A stretch of DNA of 64,000 nt from Danxiaibacter flavus. GTDB lineage: Bacteria > Bacteroidota > Bacteroidia > Chitinophagales > Chitinophagaceae. The DNA lies in contig NZ_JAULBC010000002.1 of assembly GCF_041060425.1 (NCBI RefSeq), forward strand, positions 1,178,001 through 1,242,000, written 5' to 3'. A program made the position numbers and the translations under genes. Shown here piece by piece: positions 55,257 through 63,805 of this stretch (the stretch's first letter is position 1; every line of letters begins with the position of its first letter). The notes below the pieces were generated by a model. That model saw only the letters and a list, made by a program, of their open reading frames with translations. It was not told the origin of the DNA and did no database searches.

Positions 55257-55320
55257 ATCGTACTCCTAACATCGTATATCTAACACCGTACATCTAACAT
55301 CGTACATCTGCATCGTACAT
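55257..55320. repeat. Word-type repeats (ATCGTACATCTAAC)
   Basis: Five or six copies of ACATCGTACATCTAAC-like words fill the gap between the small membrane protein and the M28 peptidase, ending at the M28 stop. Same word family as 36344-36412. Confidence 0.75.
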
Positions 55321-55324
55321 TGCC

Positions 55325-56704
55325 TCAAAGTCCGTATTTATCTACAAGATACAATAAAGCAGCCATGTTAATTGCACCCAGCTTTAGTTCACGAATGTTT
55401 ACGGCTTCGAGAACATCACCCGCGGAATGATGCAAATCAAAATAACGCTGACTATCCGGCCTTAGTTCGCCAACCGGCGTTTTTAATTGTTCTCCCAAAG
55501 ACCTTATGTCTTCTCCTCCACCTCCATCTTCAAAATCTGTAACCCCGTAAGGGGCAAAAAATGGTTTCCAACTGTTCACTTTGCTCCAGGCGCTGGCAGG
55601 CAATTCAAGACTAAAACCTCTTGGTGTAAATCCTCCCGCATCACTTTCCAGGGCGAATACATGTTTTTCCTTATTTATTTTGGCTACTGCTGCATATTTT
55701 TCACCACCGCGCGTTCCATTTTCTTCATTCGCAAACAACACAAAACGAATCGTATGCTTAGGCCTGAAACCTGTGGCTTTAAATGCACGAAGTATTTCTA
55801 TAGTTTGCACGATTCCGGCTCCATCATCGGTTGCGCCTTCGTTAACATCCCAGCTATCAAGGTGGCCGCCAACGGTTATATATTGATCAGGATATTCCGA
55901 ACCGGTTATTTCGCCAATGACATTATGACCAATTGTGTCCGGTAGCATTTTTCCGTAAGTAAATAACTGTGCTGTTATAGATTTACTTTTTGTGAACAGG
56001 GTATCCAGCTTTTCCATATCGCGTAAGCCAACCGCAGCGGCAGGAATTTTGGGGATACTGTCCAAATAATGCAATGCGCCCGTGTGTGGATTATTGTCCA
56101 TAGAGTGAGACATGGATCGCACCAATACTGCAACAGCTCCGTATTGTGCAGCCCGGCTTGCGCCTATGGCACGATAAATAACATTCTTTCCATAAGCTTC
56201 AAACGTGTGGATGAACTCCTCATCAAATGGAACAGAATAAAAAACAATCTTGCCCTTTAACTGATCTTTTTTTGCTTCAAGATCATCAAATGATGTAATC
56301 CTTATCAACGGAGCTTTTACGCCACGGACTCCGGAACCAACAGAATTACCCAATGCTAATACATTTAATTGCATTGTTTGTTGTTTGCCGTTCTCAGTAT
56401 AAGAGACAGACGCCTTATCCTTGCCGCCACGCACCCAATGCGGAACCATACATTCCTGTAATGTGACTTTATCTGCGCCTGCAGCTTTAAGTGCTTCCGC
56501 TCCCCACTGTTCTGCTTTTACCATTTGAGGAGATCCTGCAAGCCGCCCCCCAATTTTCTTTGTGAGATAATATAAATTGTTGTAAGCTGCCCTGTTTGTT
56601 AAAACATTATCAGATAAATTCTTTATAAACAATGAGTCTGTTAACAGATCTTGTGCATAGCTAAAAACAGGTAACAGGGCCAAAAGCAGTAACGTTTTCT
56701 TCAT
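55325..56704 (-). CDS. Secreted M28-family metallopeptidase
   Basis: 459 residues with a signal peptide (KKTLLLLALLPVFSYAQ). Zinc ligands are visible: H and D in GGHLDSWDV, D in GATDDGAGI, E and E in NEENGTRGG, and a late H in DLHHSAGD. A PA-like insert lies between about residues 115 and 240. M28 enzymes of this size in Bacteroidota are aminopeptidases or carboxypeptidase Q-like; the substrate is not determined. Monocistronic by position. Confidence 0.9.
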   Translation of the reverse strand: MKKTLLLLALLPVFSYAQDLLTDSLFIKNLSDNVLTNRAAYNNLYYLTKKIGGRLAGSPQMVKAEQWGAEALKAAGADKVTLQECMVPHWVRGGKDKASVSYTENGKQQTMQLNVLALGNSVGSGVRGVKAPLIRITSFDDLEAKKDQLKGKIVFYSVPFDEEFIHTFEAYGKNVIYRAIGASRAAQYGAVAVLVRSMSHSMDNNPHTGALHYLDSIPKIPAAAVGLRDMEKLDTLFTKSKSITAQLFTYGKMLPDTIGHNVIGEITGSEYPDQYITVGGHLDSWDVNEGATDDGAGIVQTIEILRAFKATGFRPKHTIRFVLFANEENGTRGGEKYAAVAKINKEKHVFALESDAGGFTPRGFSLELPASAWSKVNSWKPFFAPYGVTDFEDGGGGEDIRSLGEQLKTPVGELRPDSQRYFDLHHSAGDVLEAVNIRELKLGAINMAALLYLVDKYGL

Positions 56705-56856
56705 GTAGGTTATAATTGGTGAAATCCTGGTTTTGTCTTCAAATATATAGGTGATTTTTAAAAGCCGGTGAATTCATATTATAAAACGGTTACCTGACAT
56801 GATTACCGGTTTTCACTTAGGAACAAATATTGTTATTTTGCTGTAAATACATTCAC

Positions 56857-58005
56857 ATGCGCATAGGTATAGTTTGCTATCCCACTTTTGGCGGTAGCGG
56901 GGTATTGGCTACAGAATTAGGAAAGGCTTTGGCAGATAAAGGACATTCAGTTCATTTTATTACATACCAGCAACCGGTAAGGTTAAACGTATTTAGTGCC
57001 AATATCTATTACCATGAGGTGCGCGTGCCGGCTTATCCGCTATTTGATTATTCTCCCTATGAAGTTGCTCTCGCGAGTACTATGGTAGATGTAATCTTAA
57101 ATCATGATCTTGATCTGTTACACGTACATTATGCCATTCCTCATGCTTCAGCAGCTTACATGGCAAAACAGATCGCTCAAAAAAGAGGTCGCAATATTCC
57201 CGTAATCACAACTTTGCATGGAACTGATATTACCCTTGTGGGCCGTAATAAAATGTACGAGCCGGTAGTTACCTTCTCCATTAATGAATCAGATGCCATA
57301 ACAGCAGTTTCGGAAAATCTCCGTGAAGAGACATTCAAATGGTTTAAAATAACAAAGGAGATTGAAGTTATCTACAACTTCGTTGACATGAGCCGTTTTG
57401 ATAAGAAGCCGATCGATGCCTTTAGAAAAGTAATTGCGCCTAACGGCGAGAAGATCATTATTCATGCATCCAACTTCAGATCGGTAAAACGCGTGGAGGA
57501 TGTGATCACAACTTTTGCTGGTATTCATCCCAAAGTGCCTAGCAAGTTGTTGATGGTCGGCGACGGACCGGAAAGATCGGCAATGGAAACAATGGTAAAA
57601 GATCTTAACCTGCATGATGATGTACGTTTTCTTGGTAAGCAAGAACAAATAGAAGAGATCTACGCAATTGCTGATCTGTTTTTACTTCCTTCCAATTATG
57701 AAAGCTTTGGGTTAGCAGCGTTGGAAGCGATGGCCGCAAAAGTTCCTGTAATAAGTACCAATGCCGGTGGGTTGCCTGAAGTAAATATTGAGGGGAAAAC
57801 GGGTTATCTCACCAATGTGGGCGATACTAATGCAATGACTCAAAAAGCAATCGAGCTTTTAAGCAATGAGGCGTTGCTGCAGGAATTTAAGCAACACGCA
57901 TTTGAACAGGCCAGCCATTTTGATATACACAACATAGTTCCGGTTTACGAAAAATTATATGCGAGGTTCTGCCGCATGGATTGTGAAGAAAAGTTGAATG
58001 CGTGA
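56857..58005 (+). CDS. bshA: N-acetyl-alpha-D-glucosaminyl L-malate synthase
   Basis: A GT4 glycosyltransferase that joins UDP-GlcNAc and L-malate, the first step of bacillithiol synthesis. From the ATG at 56857 it has 382 residues, beginning MRIGIVCYPTFGGSGVLATE, which is diagnostic for BshA. Further motifs are TLHGTDITLVG, MVGDGPERSAME and NYESFGLAALEAMA. The open frame begins earlier at a TTG (56830), which is unlikely. The partner genes bshB and bshC are not in the window. It implies that the cell uses bacillithiol as a low-molecular-weight thiol. Confidence 0.95.
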   Translation: MRIGIVCYPTFGGSGVLATELGKALADKGHSVHFITYQQPVRLNVFSANIYYHEVRVPAYPLFDYSPYEVALASTMVDVILNHDLDLLHVHYAIPHASAAYMAKQIAQKRGRNIPVITTLHGTDITLVGRNKMYEPVVTFSINESDAITAVSENLREETFKWFKITKEIEVIYNFVDMSRFDKKPIDAFRKVIAPNGEKIIIHASNFRSVKRVEDVITTFAGIHPKVPSKLLMVGDGPERSAMETMVKDLNLHDDVRFLGKQEQIEEIYAIADLFLLPSNYESFGLAALEAMAAKVPVISTNAGGLPEVNIEGKTGYLTNVGDTNAMTQKAIELLSNEALLQEFKQHAFEQASHFDIHNIVPVYEKLYARFCRMDCEEKLNA

Positions 58006-58349
58006 TTCGGATTTTTATTGTCTTGATTTGGATTAAAATGATTAAGGGATATACGGGATCTATTTGAAAACAGGAATTTAGATAAAAGGCGGCTGATTTT
58101 TTGTCTTGATCTGGATTTAAATGATTAAGGGATATACGGGATTTATTTGAAAACAGGAATTTAGATAAAAGAAGTGTGATGGAGTGTTTTGCCTTGATTT
58201 GGATTAAAATGATTAAGGGATATACGGGATTTATTTGAAAACAGGAATTGGGTAAAGGGATTTGACGCATGGTATTTTCTAATCTTCTGCCTTAATATGA
58301 ATCAGCAATAATAACAATCCCGCTGATCCTCAAATCCTATAAATCCTGG
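58006..58349. repeat. Triple tandem repeat in the bshA-aroE gap
   Basis: Three copies of a 67-base core, at 58022-58087, 58105-58171 and 58193-58259, share CTTGATTTGGATTAAAATGA and TTAAGGGATATACGGGAT. Spacers of about 17-21 bases differ. A related sequence in reverse orientation (ATCCTATAAATCCTGGTC) lies at 58335-58352. The frame 57887-58270 on the minus strand is made of these repeats and is not a gene. Confidence 0.9.
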
Positions 58350-59084
58350 TCAAGACGCATTCCAAATTTCCCAATTAGCCTCGGCCTGCAGCACAAGCAT
58401 ATCATAGCCGTTCTGGATTACGGCGCCGCGTTCAGCACCTTCTTTTAAAAAGCGTGTAAGAGGCGGATTGTATACAAGATCGTATAAATAATGCCGTTCG
58501 GTAAGAAATTCGTAAGGCAAGGGCGGACATTCATTTACTTCGGGATATGTCCCTAACGGCGTACAATTAATTATGATCTTGTGGTTGTCGATGATACTTT
58601 CTGTAATCGATGAATAAGTGATTGTATTATCCTGCTGTCTGCGCGATACATACTGAAAAGGAATGCTGAGCTTATTCAAAACGTATTCAATTGCTAAAGC
58701 GGCACCACCTGTTCCCAATATCAGCGCTTGTTTGTGATGTGGTTGAAGATGTCTGATAAACGACTGTTCAAATCCAATTATATCGGTATTGTAGCCGGTA
58801 AGCTTTCCATTCCGGATGGTGATACAGTTGCACGCGCCAATTTGCTTCACCGCAGCATCAGTTTCATCCAGGTAATCCATCACCTGCTTTTTATAAGGAA
58901 TTGTAACAGCCAATCCTTTAAGATCAGGATTGTTCAGCAAAACGTCGTCTAAATCTTCAATAGAAGGAATAGAAAAGTTTTCAAATGAAACGTTTTCTAT
59001 TCCTTCCTGCAGAAATTTTTCTGTAAAATACTTTTGCGAGAACGAATGCCCTAAAGGATACCCTATCAAACCGTATTTTGGCAT
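58350..59084 (-). CDS. aroE: Shikimate dehydrogenase
   Basis: 244 residues; reduces 3-dehydroshikimate with NADPH in the aromatic amino-acid pathway. Substrate-binding serines are in IGYPLGHSFSQKYF, the catalytic Lys in VTIPYKKQVMD, the Asp in YNTDIIGFE, and the NADP loop is LGTGGAALAIEYVL. It is somewhat shorter than the E. coli enzyme (272). Its ATG overlaps the stop of comA by one base (TAATG), so the two are translationally coupled. Confidence 0.95.
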   Translation of the reverse strand: MPKYGLIGYPLGHSFSQKYFTEKFLQEGIENVSFENFSIPSIEDLDDVLLNNPDLKGLAVTIPYKKQVMDYLDETDAAVKQIGACNCITIRNGKLTGYNTDIIGFEQSFIRHLQPHHKQALILGTGGAALAIEYVLNKLSIPFQYVSRRQQDNTITYSSITESIIDNHKIIINCTPLGTYPEVNECPPLPYEFLTERHYLYDLVYNPPLTRFLKEGAERGAVIQNGYDMLVLQAEANWEIWNAS

Positions 59085-59857
59085 TACTGCGCAGTTTCGT
59101 TGTTAAGATATAGATGGAAAGTATCTCCACGTAAACCAATACGCATTGTTTCCAAAGGAATTACTTCTGTTGGCGCAATATTTCCGAGGTTAACATTGCA
59201 GCCCAATAATTCCAGAAAATATAACTGTTGAGCTTTTTGAGGTGCTTCCCAGATAATTTTTTCGCCAGGAATCTGTGTCAGAATTTCGTTTACCAAACCT
59301 TCCCTTACTTCACCGCTTCCACGATAGATACCAACATTACCGGCTTCACGGGCTTCTGCAATAACATAAGAAGAACCAGCTTCCAATTCAGCGCGCATTA
59401 ATTCGATCCATTTATACGGAGGAATAATGTGTTCTGCATCTTTGCTACCCACTTCACTTAAAACAGTGGCATACTGCGTTAATTTCTCAATATAACCGCA
59501 TTTCTCGGCATGTGGGATAGTTATTGAACCGTCACTTACTTCAATGAAAGACACACCATAATCTTTACAGATCTCAACGTAATCATTGAACTGGTTTCTG
59601 ATCAGGAAAGCTTCAAACAGGGTACCACCAAAGTAAATGGGAATATTGTAGTTTTTATACACTTCGATTTTCTCACGCAAATTGGGAGTTACGTACGACG
59701 TTCCAAATCCTAGCTTCACAATATCTACATGAACATGAGCTATACTCAAAAAATTCTCTACTTCATTTATGCTCAGGCCTTTATCCATCACCATAGTGAT
59801 ACCGGAGTTCCTGGGCTTTTGGTTGCGTTCGGGTATTTGAGATAAATTAAAATTCAT
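59084..59857 (-). CDS. comA: Phosphosulfolactate synthase (ComA family)
   Basis: 257 residues. ComA adds sulfite to phosphoenolpyruvate to give (R)-phosphosulfolactate; in methanogens this starts coenzyme M synthesis and in Bacillus spores it leads to sulfolactate. Landmarks are GITMVMDKGLSINEVENFL, VDIVKLGFGTSYV, YFGGTLFEAF and VSFIEVSDGSITI. Bacteroidota carry the gene widely without coenzyme M genes, so its product here is uncertain. It is coupled to aroE. A -7 box (TATTTTTG on the minus strand, 59880-59887) lies 23 bases upstream. Confidence 0.88.
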   Translation of the reverse strand: MNFNLSQIPERNQKPRNSGITMVMDKGLSINEVENFLSIAHVHVDIVKLGFGTSYVTPNLREKIEVYKNYNIPIYFGGTLFEAFLIRNQFNDYVEICKDYGVSFIEVSDGSITIPHAEKCGYIEKLTQYATVLSEVGSKDAEHIIPPYKWIELMRAELEAGSSYVIAEAREAGNVGIYRGSGEVREGLVNEILTQIPGEKIIWEAPQKAQQLYFLELLGCNVNLGNIAPTEVIPLETMRIGLRGDTFHLYLNNETAQ

Positions 59858-59879
59858 TACACATATTGTTTTGCGGCTG

Positions 59880-59887
59880 CAAAAATA
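59880..59887 (-). promoter_or_regulatory. Candidate -7 box of the comA-aroE operon
   Basis: The minus strand reads TATTTTTG, an exact TAnnTTTG match, 22 bases before the comA ATG. No TTG at the -33 spacing was seen. Confidence 0.5.
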
Positions 59888-60078
59888 AGGTAAGGCGGCC
59901 TAAATAACTGAGACGAAGATCATTGATCGTTTATTTCGGTCTACAGTGCCCTATTTTCGGTCACTTTTTTTTATTCAAACTGGTTTCAGGACAAAGCGTG
60001 TGGCAAAATGCTTTATCCCGGCAATTTTCGTTTGCGTTTATGTGATGTTGGAAGTAATACACACTCCGGCTCAGGCGC

Positions 60079-61500
60079 TCAGATCTTGTGGGATTTTTTA
60101 TACCTGGCAAGGAGATCCACAATCTGATTATTTTGTAGACTGGATGGATTCAGCTCAATAAACTTCTTTAAAAGCTTGGGGGCTTTTTCCATTCCGTTTT
60201 CCAATTGCAGCAAGGCTTCTTTTGATCTTCCTTCTGCAAAAAGGCATGCGCTATAATAAAAATAAAATACTGCTTTATTTTCGGTTGCGGCCATTGCTGC
60301 AAGACATTGATTGGCTGCTTCACCGTAATATTCCGCCTTATACAGGCAGCGGATAAGCGCCTCCCAGCCGGCTATATTTTTGGATCTGTTTCTTACAACT
60401 ATGCTAAAGCAATTAATTGCCTCCTTAAAATTTTCCATCTGCACATGGCATTCTCCCATAGCGAGATAAAATTCAGGCACATTCCGCTGAATGCGCATTG
60501 CAGTTTCCAATTGTTTTATAGCACTCTCCCACTGCCGCTCATTAATATAAGTCAGGGCAATTTTATAGTAAAGCTTACTATCCTCCTGGTTCATGTGAGA
60601 AGCTTTTCTATAATGAAAGCGCGCCTGCGCATATTTATTCAGCCTGTGATAACAATGGCCGATGGCTTCGTAGATCACTTCTTCCGGCCTTGTTAGTTCA
60701 AGCACCTTCTCCAGGCAATCTATCGCTTCCTTATATTTTCTCAGCCTGATATATGCATCACCCATATTGCGGTATGCGTAATCAAACTTCTCATCAATTA
60801 CAACTGCATATTGGTACGCATCAATGGCCTTTTCATACAACTTCAGCCCCTGGTAGGCGGCCCCCAGGTTAAACCAGGCCAATTCATTGTAGGGAAAATC
60901 TTCGATTATGGAAAGATGCAGGCGGATGCTCTCTTCATTTCTTCCGGTAAAATCCGTCCAGAAGCAAATTTTGTAAAGTGCCTCCTCATTATTGGGTTCC
61001 TGCTCAAGAATCAGTCGCAGGCAATCGAATACTTTGTCAAATTCTTCATAATCATCATACACATCTGCCAGCTCAAACAAAAGCTCCAGCCGCTCTTCGC
61101 CTTCAAACAACAAGAGCGCTTCCTGCAGAAGGACCACTGCTTTCTCTTGCTGATCCAAAGCCAGATAGGCATCTGTTTTCAGTATATACAGGTTAATATC
61201 GGAACTGTCGTAGAGTTCGGCATGTTCCAGCACTTCAAGTGCTTCGTTGTAATGTCTTGTGGCTAAAAGTAAGTCTGCTTTCTTAATCAATAGCTGGGAA
61301 GAGAAGGGAAAATACTCGAGGCCGGTTTCGGCAACTTCCAGGGCTTTATTCAGGTCACTTTTGTCGTCATAGTGATCTATGATGCGCTCGTATGCATCTT
61401 CCTCCAGAAAAGAGCTTGCCTTGCCGGAGCGTAGCTCTTCATATTGCCTGAGTAAATCGTCCAATTCGTCTCTATCTTCCTGGTATGGATATTCTTGCAT
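60079..61500 (-). CDS. Tetratricopeptide-repeat protein
   Basis: 473 residues made almost entirely of TPR units, for example AWFNLGAAYQGLKLYEKAID, YAYRNMGDAYIRLRKYKEAI and FYLAMGECHVQMENFKEAIN, about 12 in all. There is no signal peptide or membrane span, so it should be cytoplasmic. TPR arrays bind partner proteins; the partner is unknown. The N-terminus is acidic (EDRDELDDLLRQYEELRSG-like). It lies upstream of comA-aroE, separated by 221 bases. Confidence 0.85.
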   Translation of the reverse strand: MQEYPYQEDRDELDDLLRQYEELRSGKASSFLEEDAYERIIDHYDDKSDLNKALEVAETGLEYFPFSSQLLIKKADLLLATRHYNEALEVLEHAELYDSSDINLYILKTDAYLALDQQEKAVVLLQEALLLFEGEERLELLFELADVYDDYEEFDKVFDCLRLILEQEPNNEEALYKICFWTDFTGRNEESIRLHLSIIEDFPYNELAWFNLGAAYQGLKLYEKAIDAYQYAVVIDEKFDYAYRNMGDAYIRLRKYKEAIDCLEKVLELTRPEEVIYEAIGHCYHRLNKYAQARFHYRKASHMNQEDSKLYYKIALTYINERQWESAIKQLETAMRIQRNVPEFYLAMGECHVQMENFKEAINCFSIVVRNRSKNIAGWEALIRCLYKAEYYGEAANQCLAAMAATENKAVFYFYYSACLFAEGRSKEALLQLENGMEKAPKLLKKFIELNPSSLQNNQIVDLLARYKKSHKI

Positions 61501-61618
61501 GTGTTACAGGTTAGCTCAAGTTAATATCAAATTTTCCATTTTCCAAAATTTTTATAAAGCAGGGGATAAACAGGCACAATTTGGCGGTGAAAAAATTTTT
61601 CAATTCTAAATAAAATGC

Positions 61619-61626
61619 TAATTTTG
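61619..61626 (+). promoter_or_regulatory. -7 promoter box next to the start of a small secreted protein
   Basis: TAATTTTG matches the consensus and ends 6 bases before the ATG at 61633, so a leaderless or nearly leaderless mRNA is predicted. A TTTT stretch about 19 bases upstream may serve as the -33 element. Confidence 0.45.
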
Positions 61627-61632
61627 CATTAG

Positions 61633-62025
61633 ATGACAAAGAAATTAACTCATATCGCTATTTTAACGGTGCTTGTTTCAACACTCACCGTGCATTTTGC
61701 TATGGGTTCTTTTACAGGAAGTTCAGATAAGGACGATAAGAATAAGTTTTCGCTTAAAAATCTGAATAAAATTTCAAAAACGGCGTTCTCACTTTCTTTC
61801 ATGAAGAACAGTAACTACCAGTTTAAGGGAACTTTAAATTTAACACTTCCAGGGTATGTTCCTGCTAGCGGCAGCACCACAAACCCAACAAGTGTTACAC
61901 CAGAGGTTCCTGAAGTAAGTTCTATGATAAGAATGGAAAATGGAAATACCACTTTTGTTTACCCATACAAGTACAAAGTAAAAGTGCCAAAATTCAGAAC
62001 ACCAACAGCTCCGAATATCAGATAA
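61633..62025 (+). CDS. Small secreted protein of unknown function
   Basis: 130 residues with a signal peptide (THIAILTVLVSTLTVHFAMG). The mature part is Lys/Asn/Ser rich at first (SSDKDDKNKFSLKNLNKISK), then has FKGTLNLTLPGY, a Thr/Pro/Val-rich linker (TTNPTSVTPEVPEV) and a basic C-terminus (YKYKVKVPKFRTP). I do not recognise a family. The composition would suit a periplasmic or surface protein. It ends before a strong terminator and has its own promoter. Confidence 0.65.
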   Translation: MTKKLTHIAILTVLVSTLTVHFAMGSFTGSSDKDDKNKFSLKNLNKISKTAFSLSFMKNSNYQFKGTLNLTLPGYVPASGSTTNPTSVTPEVPEVSSMIRMENGNTTFVYPYKYKVKVPKFRTPTAPNIR

Positions 62026-62045
62026 GATGTAGTCATAAACATTTT

Positions 62046-62072
62046 AAAAGCAACCCAAAAGGTTGCTTTTTT
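62046..62072. terminator. Terminator between convergent small secreted-protein genes
   Basis: AAAAGCAACC and GGTTGCTTTT form a 10-base stem around CAAAA, followed by TT on the plus strand and a T-run on the minus strand. It can serve both directions. Confidence 0.8.
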
Positions 62073-62091
62073 ATTTAATATAGTTTTCTGG

Positions 62092-62703
62092 TTACTTTAA
62101 AATCCGGTAGCCGGTTGTTGGTATATCAAAGAGCGCAGAAGGCACCGGACTAAAACTTATTTTGGTTGCCGTATAAGTAATGTTATTCTTCGTTTTTTCG
62201 TTCGCCATTTCATACTGTAAGATAAATCCGGGAACCGCTTCGGCCAGGTAAGGATTTTCAGATGCCGAAGGCACAATCGCTGTGGTGTAGTAAATGGTGA
62301 ATTTTACATCGTCATCCAGTTTAGCAAACGCCTTTTTGCATTCATATCCGAGAATTGTTTTTGTTTCCGCTGCAGGCGTTGGTTTAATCCCTTTGAATTT
62401 TTCAAATTGCTGCATCCATTTGTCGCGTGTCAACTGACTCATATATTTGTTGGCGCCAACTTCTTTTAATACAACGGCATCTCCCGTGTTAAGATCGTAA
62501 ATTTCTTTTTGCGTAAACGCATCCGTCATTATATCTATGCGAACCTTCTTGCCTTTCAGGTATTGAAACCTTGAGCTTGTGCCGCCTTTAACAACGTTAT
62601 TATTCTTCACTTCCACTTTATATTCTATGGTACATTCTGCAACCATTTTTTGCGCATGCAATTGTCCTGCGAACAAAAAAAATAATATCCAGATATATTT
62701 CAT
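62092..62703 (-). CDS. Secreted protein resembling DUF4412 / GLPGLI
   Basis: 203 residues with a signal peptide (KYIWILFFLFAGQLHAQ) and a beta-rich mature part. Segments KMVAECTIEYKVEV, KKVRIDIMTDAF and LGYECKKAFAKLDDDVKFTIYY, with the later VPGFILQYEM, resemble the secreted Bacteroidota families DUF4412 and GLPGLI, which share a LolA-like fold pattern. That is a memory-based match, so the family name is tentative. Function unknown. It is convergent with the small secreted protein. Confidence 0.6.
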   Translation of the reverse strand: MKYIWILFFLFAGQLHAQKMVAECTIEYKVEVKNNNVVKGGTSSRFQYLKGKKVRIDIMTDAFTQKEIYDLNTGDAVVLKEVGANKYMSQLTRDKWMQQFEKFKGIKPTPAAETKTILGYECKKAFAKLDDDVKFTIYYTTAIVPSASENPYLAEAVPGFILQYEMANEKTKNNITYTATKISFSPVPSALFDIPTTGYRILK

Positions 62704-62788
62704 ATCAGTCTTTTTTTAGCCCTATCGGTATTACCATTATACGCATAACCGGATATGGATCTTGTGTAAATGTAATTTTTTTAATAAC

Positions 62789-62815
62789 AAAAAAGCCTGA
62801 CTTATCCGTCAGGCT
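62789..62815 (-). terminator. Terminator of the sigma-factor gene
   Basis: AGCCTGAC (62794-62801) pairs with GTCAGGCT (62808-62815) across TTATCC; on the minus strand the stem is followed by TTTTTTGTTATT. It lies about 125 bases after the stop. Confidence 0.8.
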
Positions 62816-62938
62816 CATTTCTTTCCAAAAAATTAAAATAATATCTTTTGTAGTTGGTTAGCTAGTGTACATACAATTGTGGTACTGAAATAGCTTGCTG
62901 AAATTCATAACAAAATATTTTTTGTTAAGCGTTCATGC

Positions 62939-63805
62939 TTATCCCAGATAGACGCGTAATTGACGGCAACGACTTGTTGATTTTAATTTGATGAGCGCTT
63001 TATCTTTAATTTGTCTAACACGCTCTCTTGTTAAATTAAAATGCTCACCAATATCTTCCAGGCTTAAGGGATGATCAACGCCAATTCCAAAGAAATAACA
63101 AACAACGTCTTTTTGTCTTTCAGTTAATATTCTAAGAGATCTTTCAATTTCCTGCTTTAGCGATTCGTGATATTCCAGTTTTTCATCCGTACGTTCAGCA
63201 TTCGGATTCTCCATTACATCAACAAGTGTATTGTCTTCTCCATCTGCAAGTGGAGAATCCATACTTACGTGACGTGATGCAATATTGATGGTGGAAAAAA
63301 CTTCGTTGATGTCTATGTCTAGTAATTCTGCAAGTTCTTCAGGTGTAGGTTCGCGTTCAAATTCTTGCTCAAGTTGCTGGAATGCTTTAGTGATCTTGTT
63401 TGTCAACCCTACTTTATTTAATGGAAGGCGGACGATGCGGCTCTGTTCTGCCAGCGCCTGTAAAATACTTTGCCTGATCCACCACACTGCGTACGATATA
63501 AATTTAAATCCGCGTGTTTCATCAAATCTCAGGGCTGCTTTTATTAAACCAAGGTTGCCTTCATTTATAAGATCGGGAAGTGATAGTCCCTGGTTTTGAT
63601 ACTGTTTTGCAACTGATACAACAAACCTAAGATTTGCTTTTATCAGCCTGTCAAGCGATCGCTGATCTCCTTCTTTTATTTTTACTGCAAGACTTACTTC
63701 TTCCTCCGGCGATATAAGTTCAACTTTTCCAATTTCCTGCAGGTATTTTTCCAGGCTTTGAGATTCACGATTTGTAATAGATTTCGTGATCTTGAGTTGA
63801 CGCAT
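62939..63805 (-). CDS. rpoD: Primary-type RNA polymerase sigma factor
   Basis: About 288 residues from the ATG at 63805 (MRQLKITKSITNRES); an alternative ATG two codons earlier at 63811 is open. All regions of a group-1 sigma are present except 1.1: region 1.2 EKYLQEIGKVELISPEEE, region 2 NLRFVVSVAKQYQNQG and FKFISYAVWWIRQSI, region 3 QEFEREPTPEELAELL, region 4 FNLTRERVRQIKDKAL. This is the compact form known as sigma-ABfr in Bacteroides, which reads TTTG / TAnnTTTG promoters like those found in this window. Confidence 0.95.
   Translation of the reverse strand: MRQLKITKSITNRESQSLEKYLQEIGKVELISPEEEVSLAVKIKEGDQRSLDRLIKANLRFVVSVAKQYQNQGLSLPDLINEGNLGLIKAALRFDETRGFKFISYAVWWIRQSILQALAEQSRIVRLPLNKVGLTNKITKAFQQLEQEFEREPTPEELAELLDIDINEVFSTINIASRHVSMDSPLADGEDNTLVDVMENPNAERTDEKLEYHESLKQEIERSLRILTERQKDVVCYFFGIGVDHPLSLEDIGEHFNLTRERVRQIKDKALIKLKSTSRCRQLRVYLG

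Noticed and set aside
58022..58259. CRISPR array
   Set aside because: Only three repeats of 67 imperfect bases, spacers of 17-21 bases, no cas genes within the window.
57887..58270. 127-residue minus-strand frame over the bshA-aroE gap
   Set aside because: It consists of translated copies of the 67-base tandem repeat and overlaps the end of bshA.
59946..60161. 71-residue frame between comA and the TPR gene
   Set aside because: It overlaps the end of the TPR gene on the other strand and has no supporting start context or homology that I recognise.
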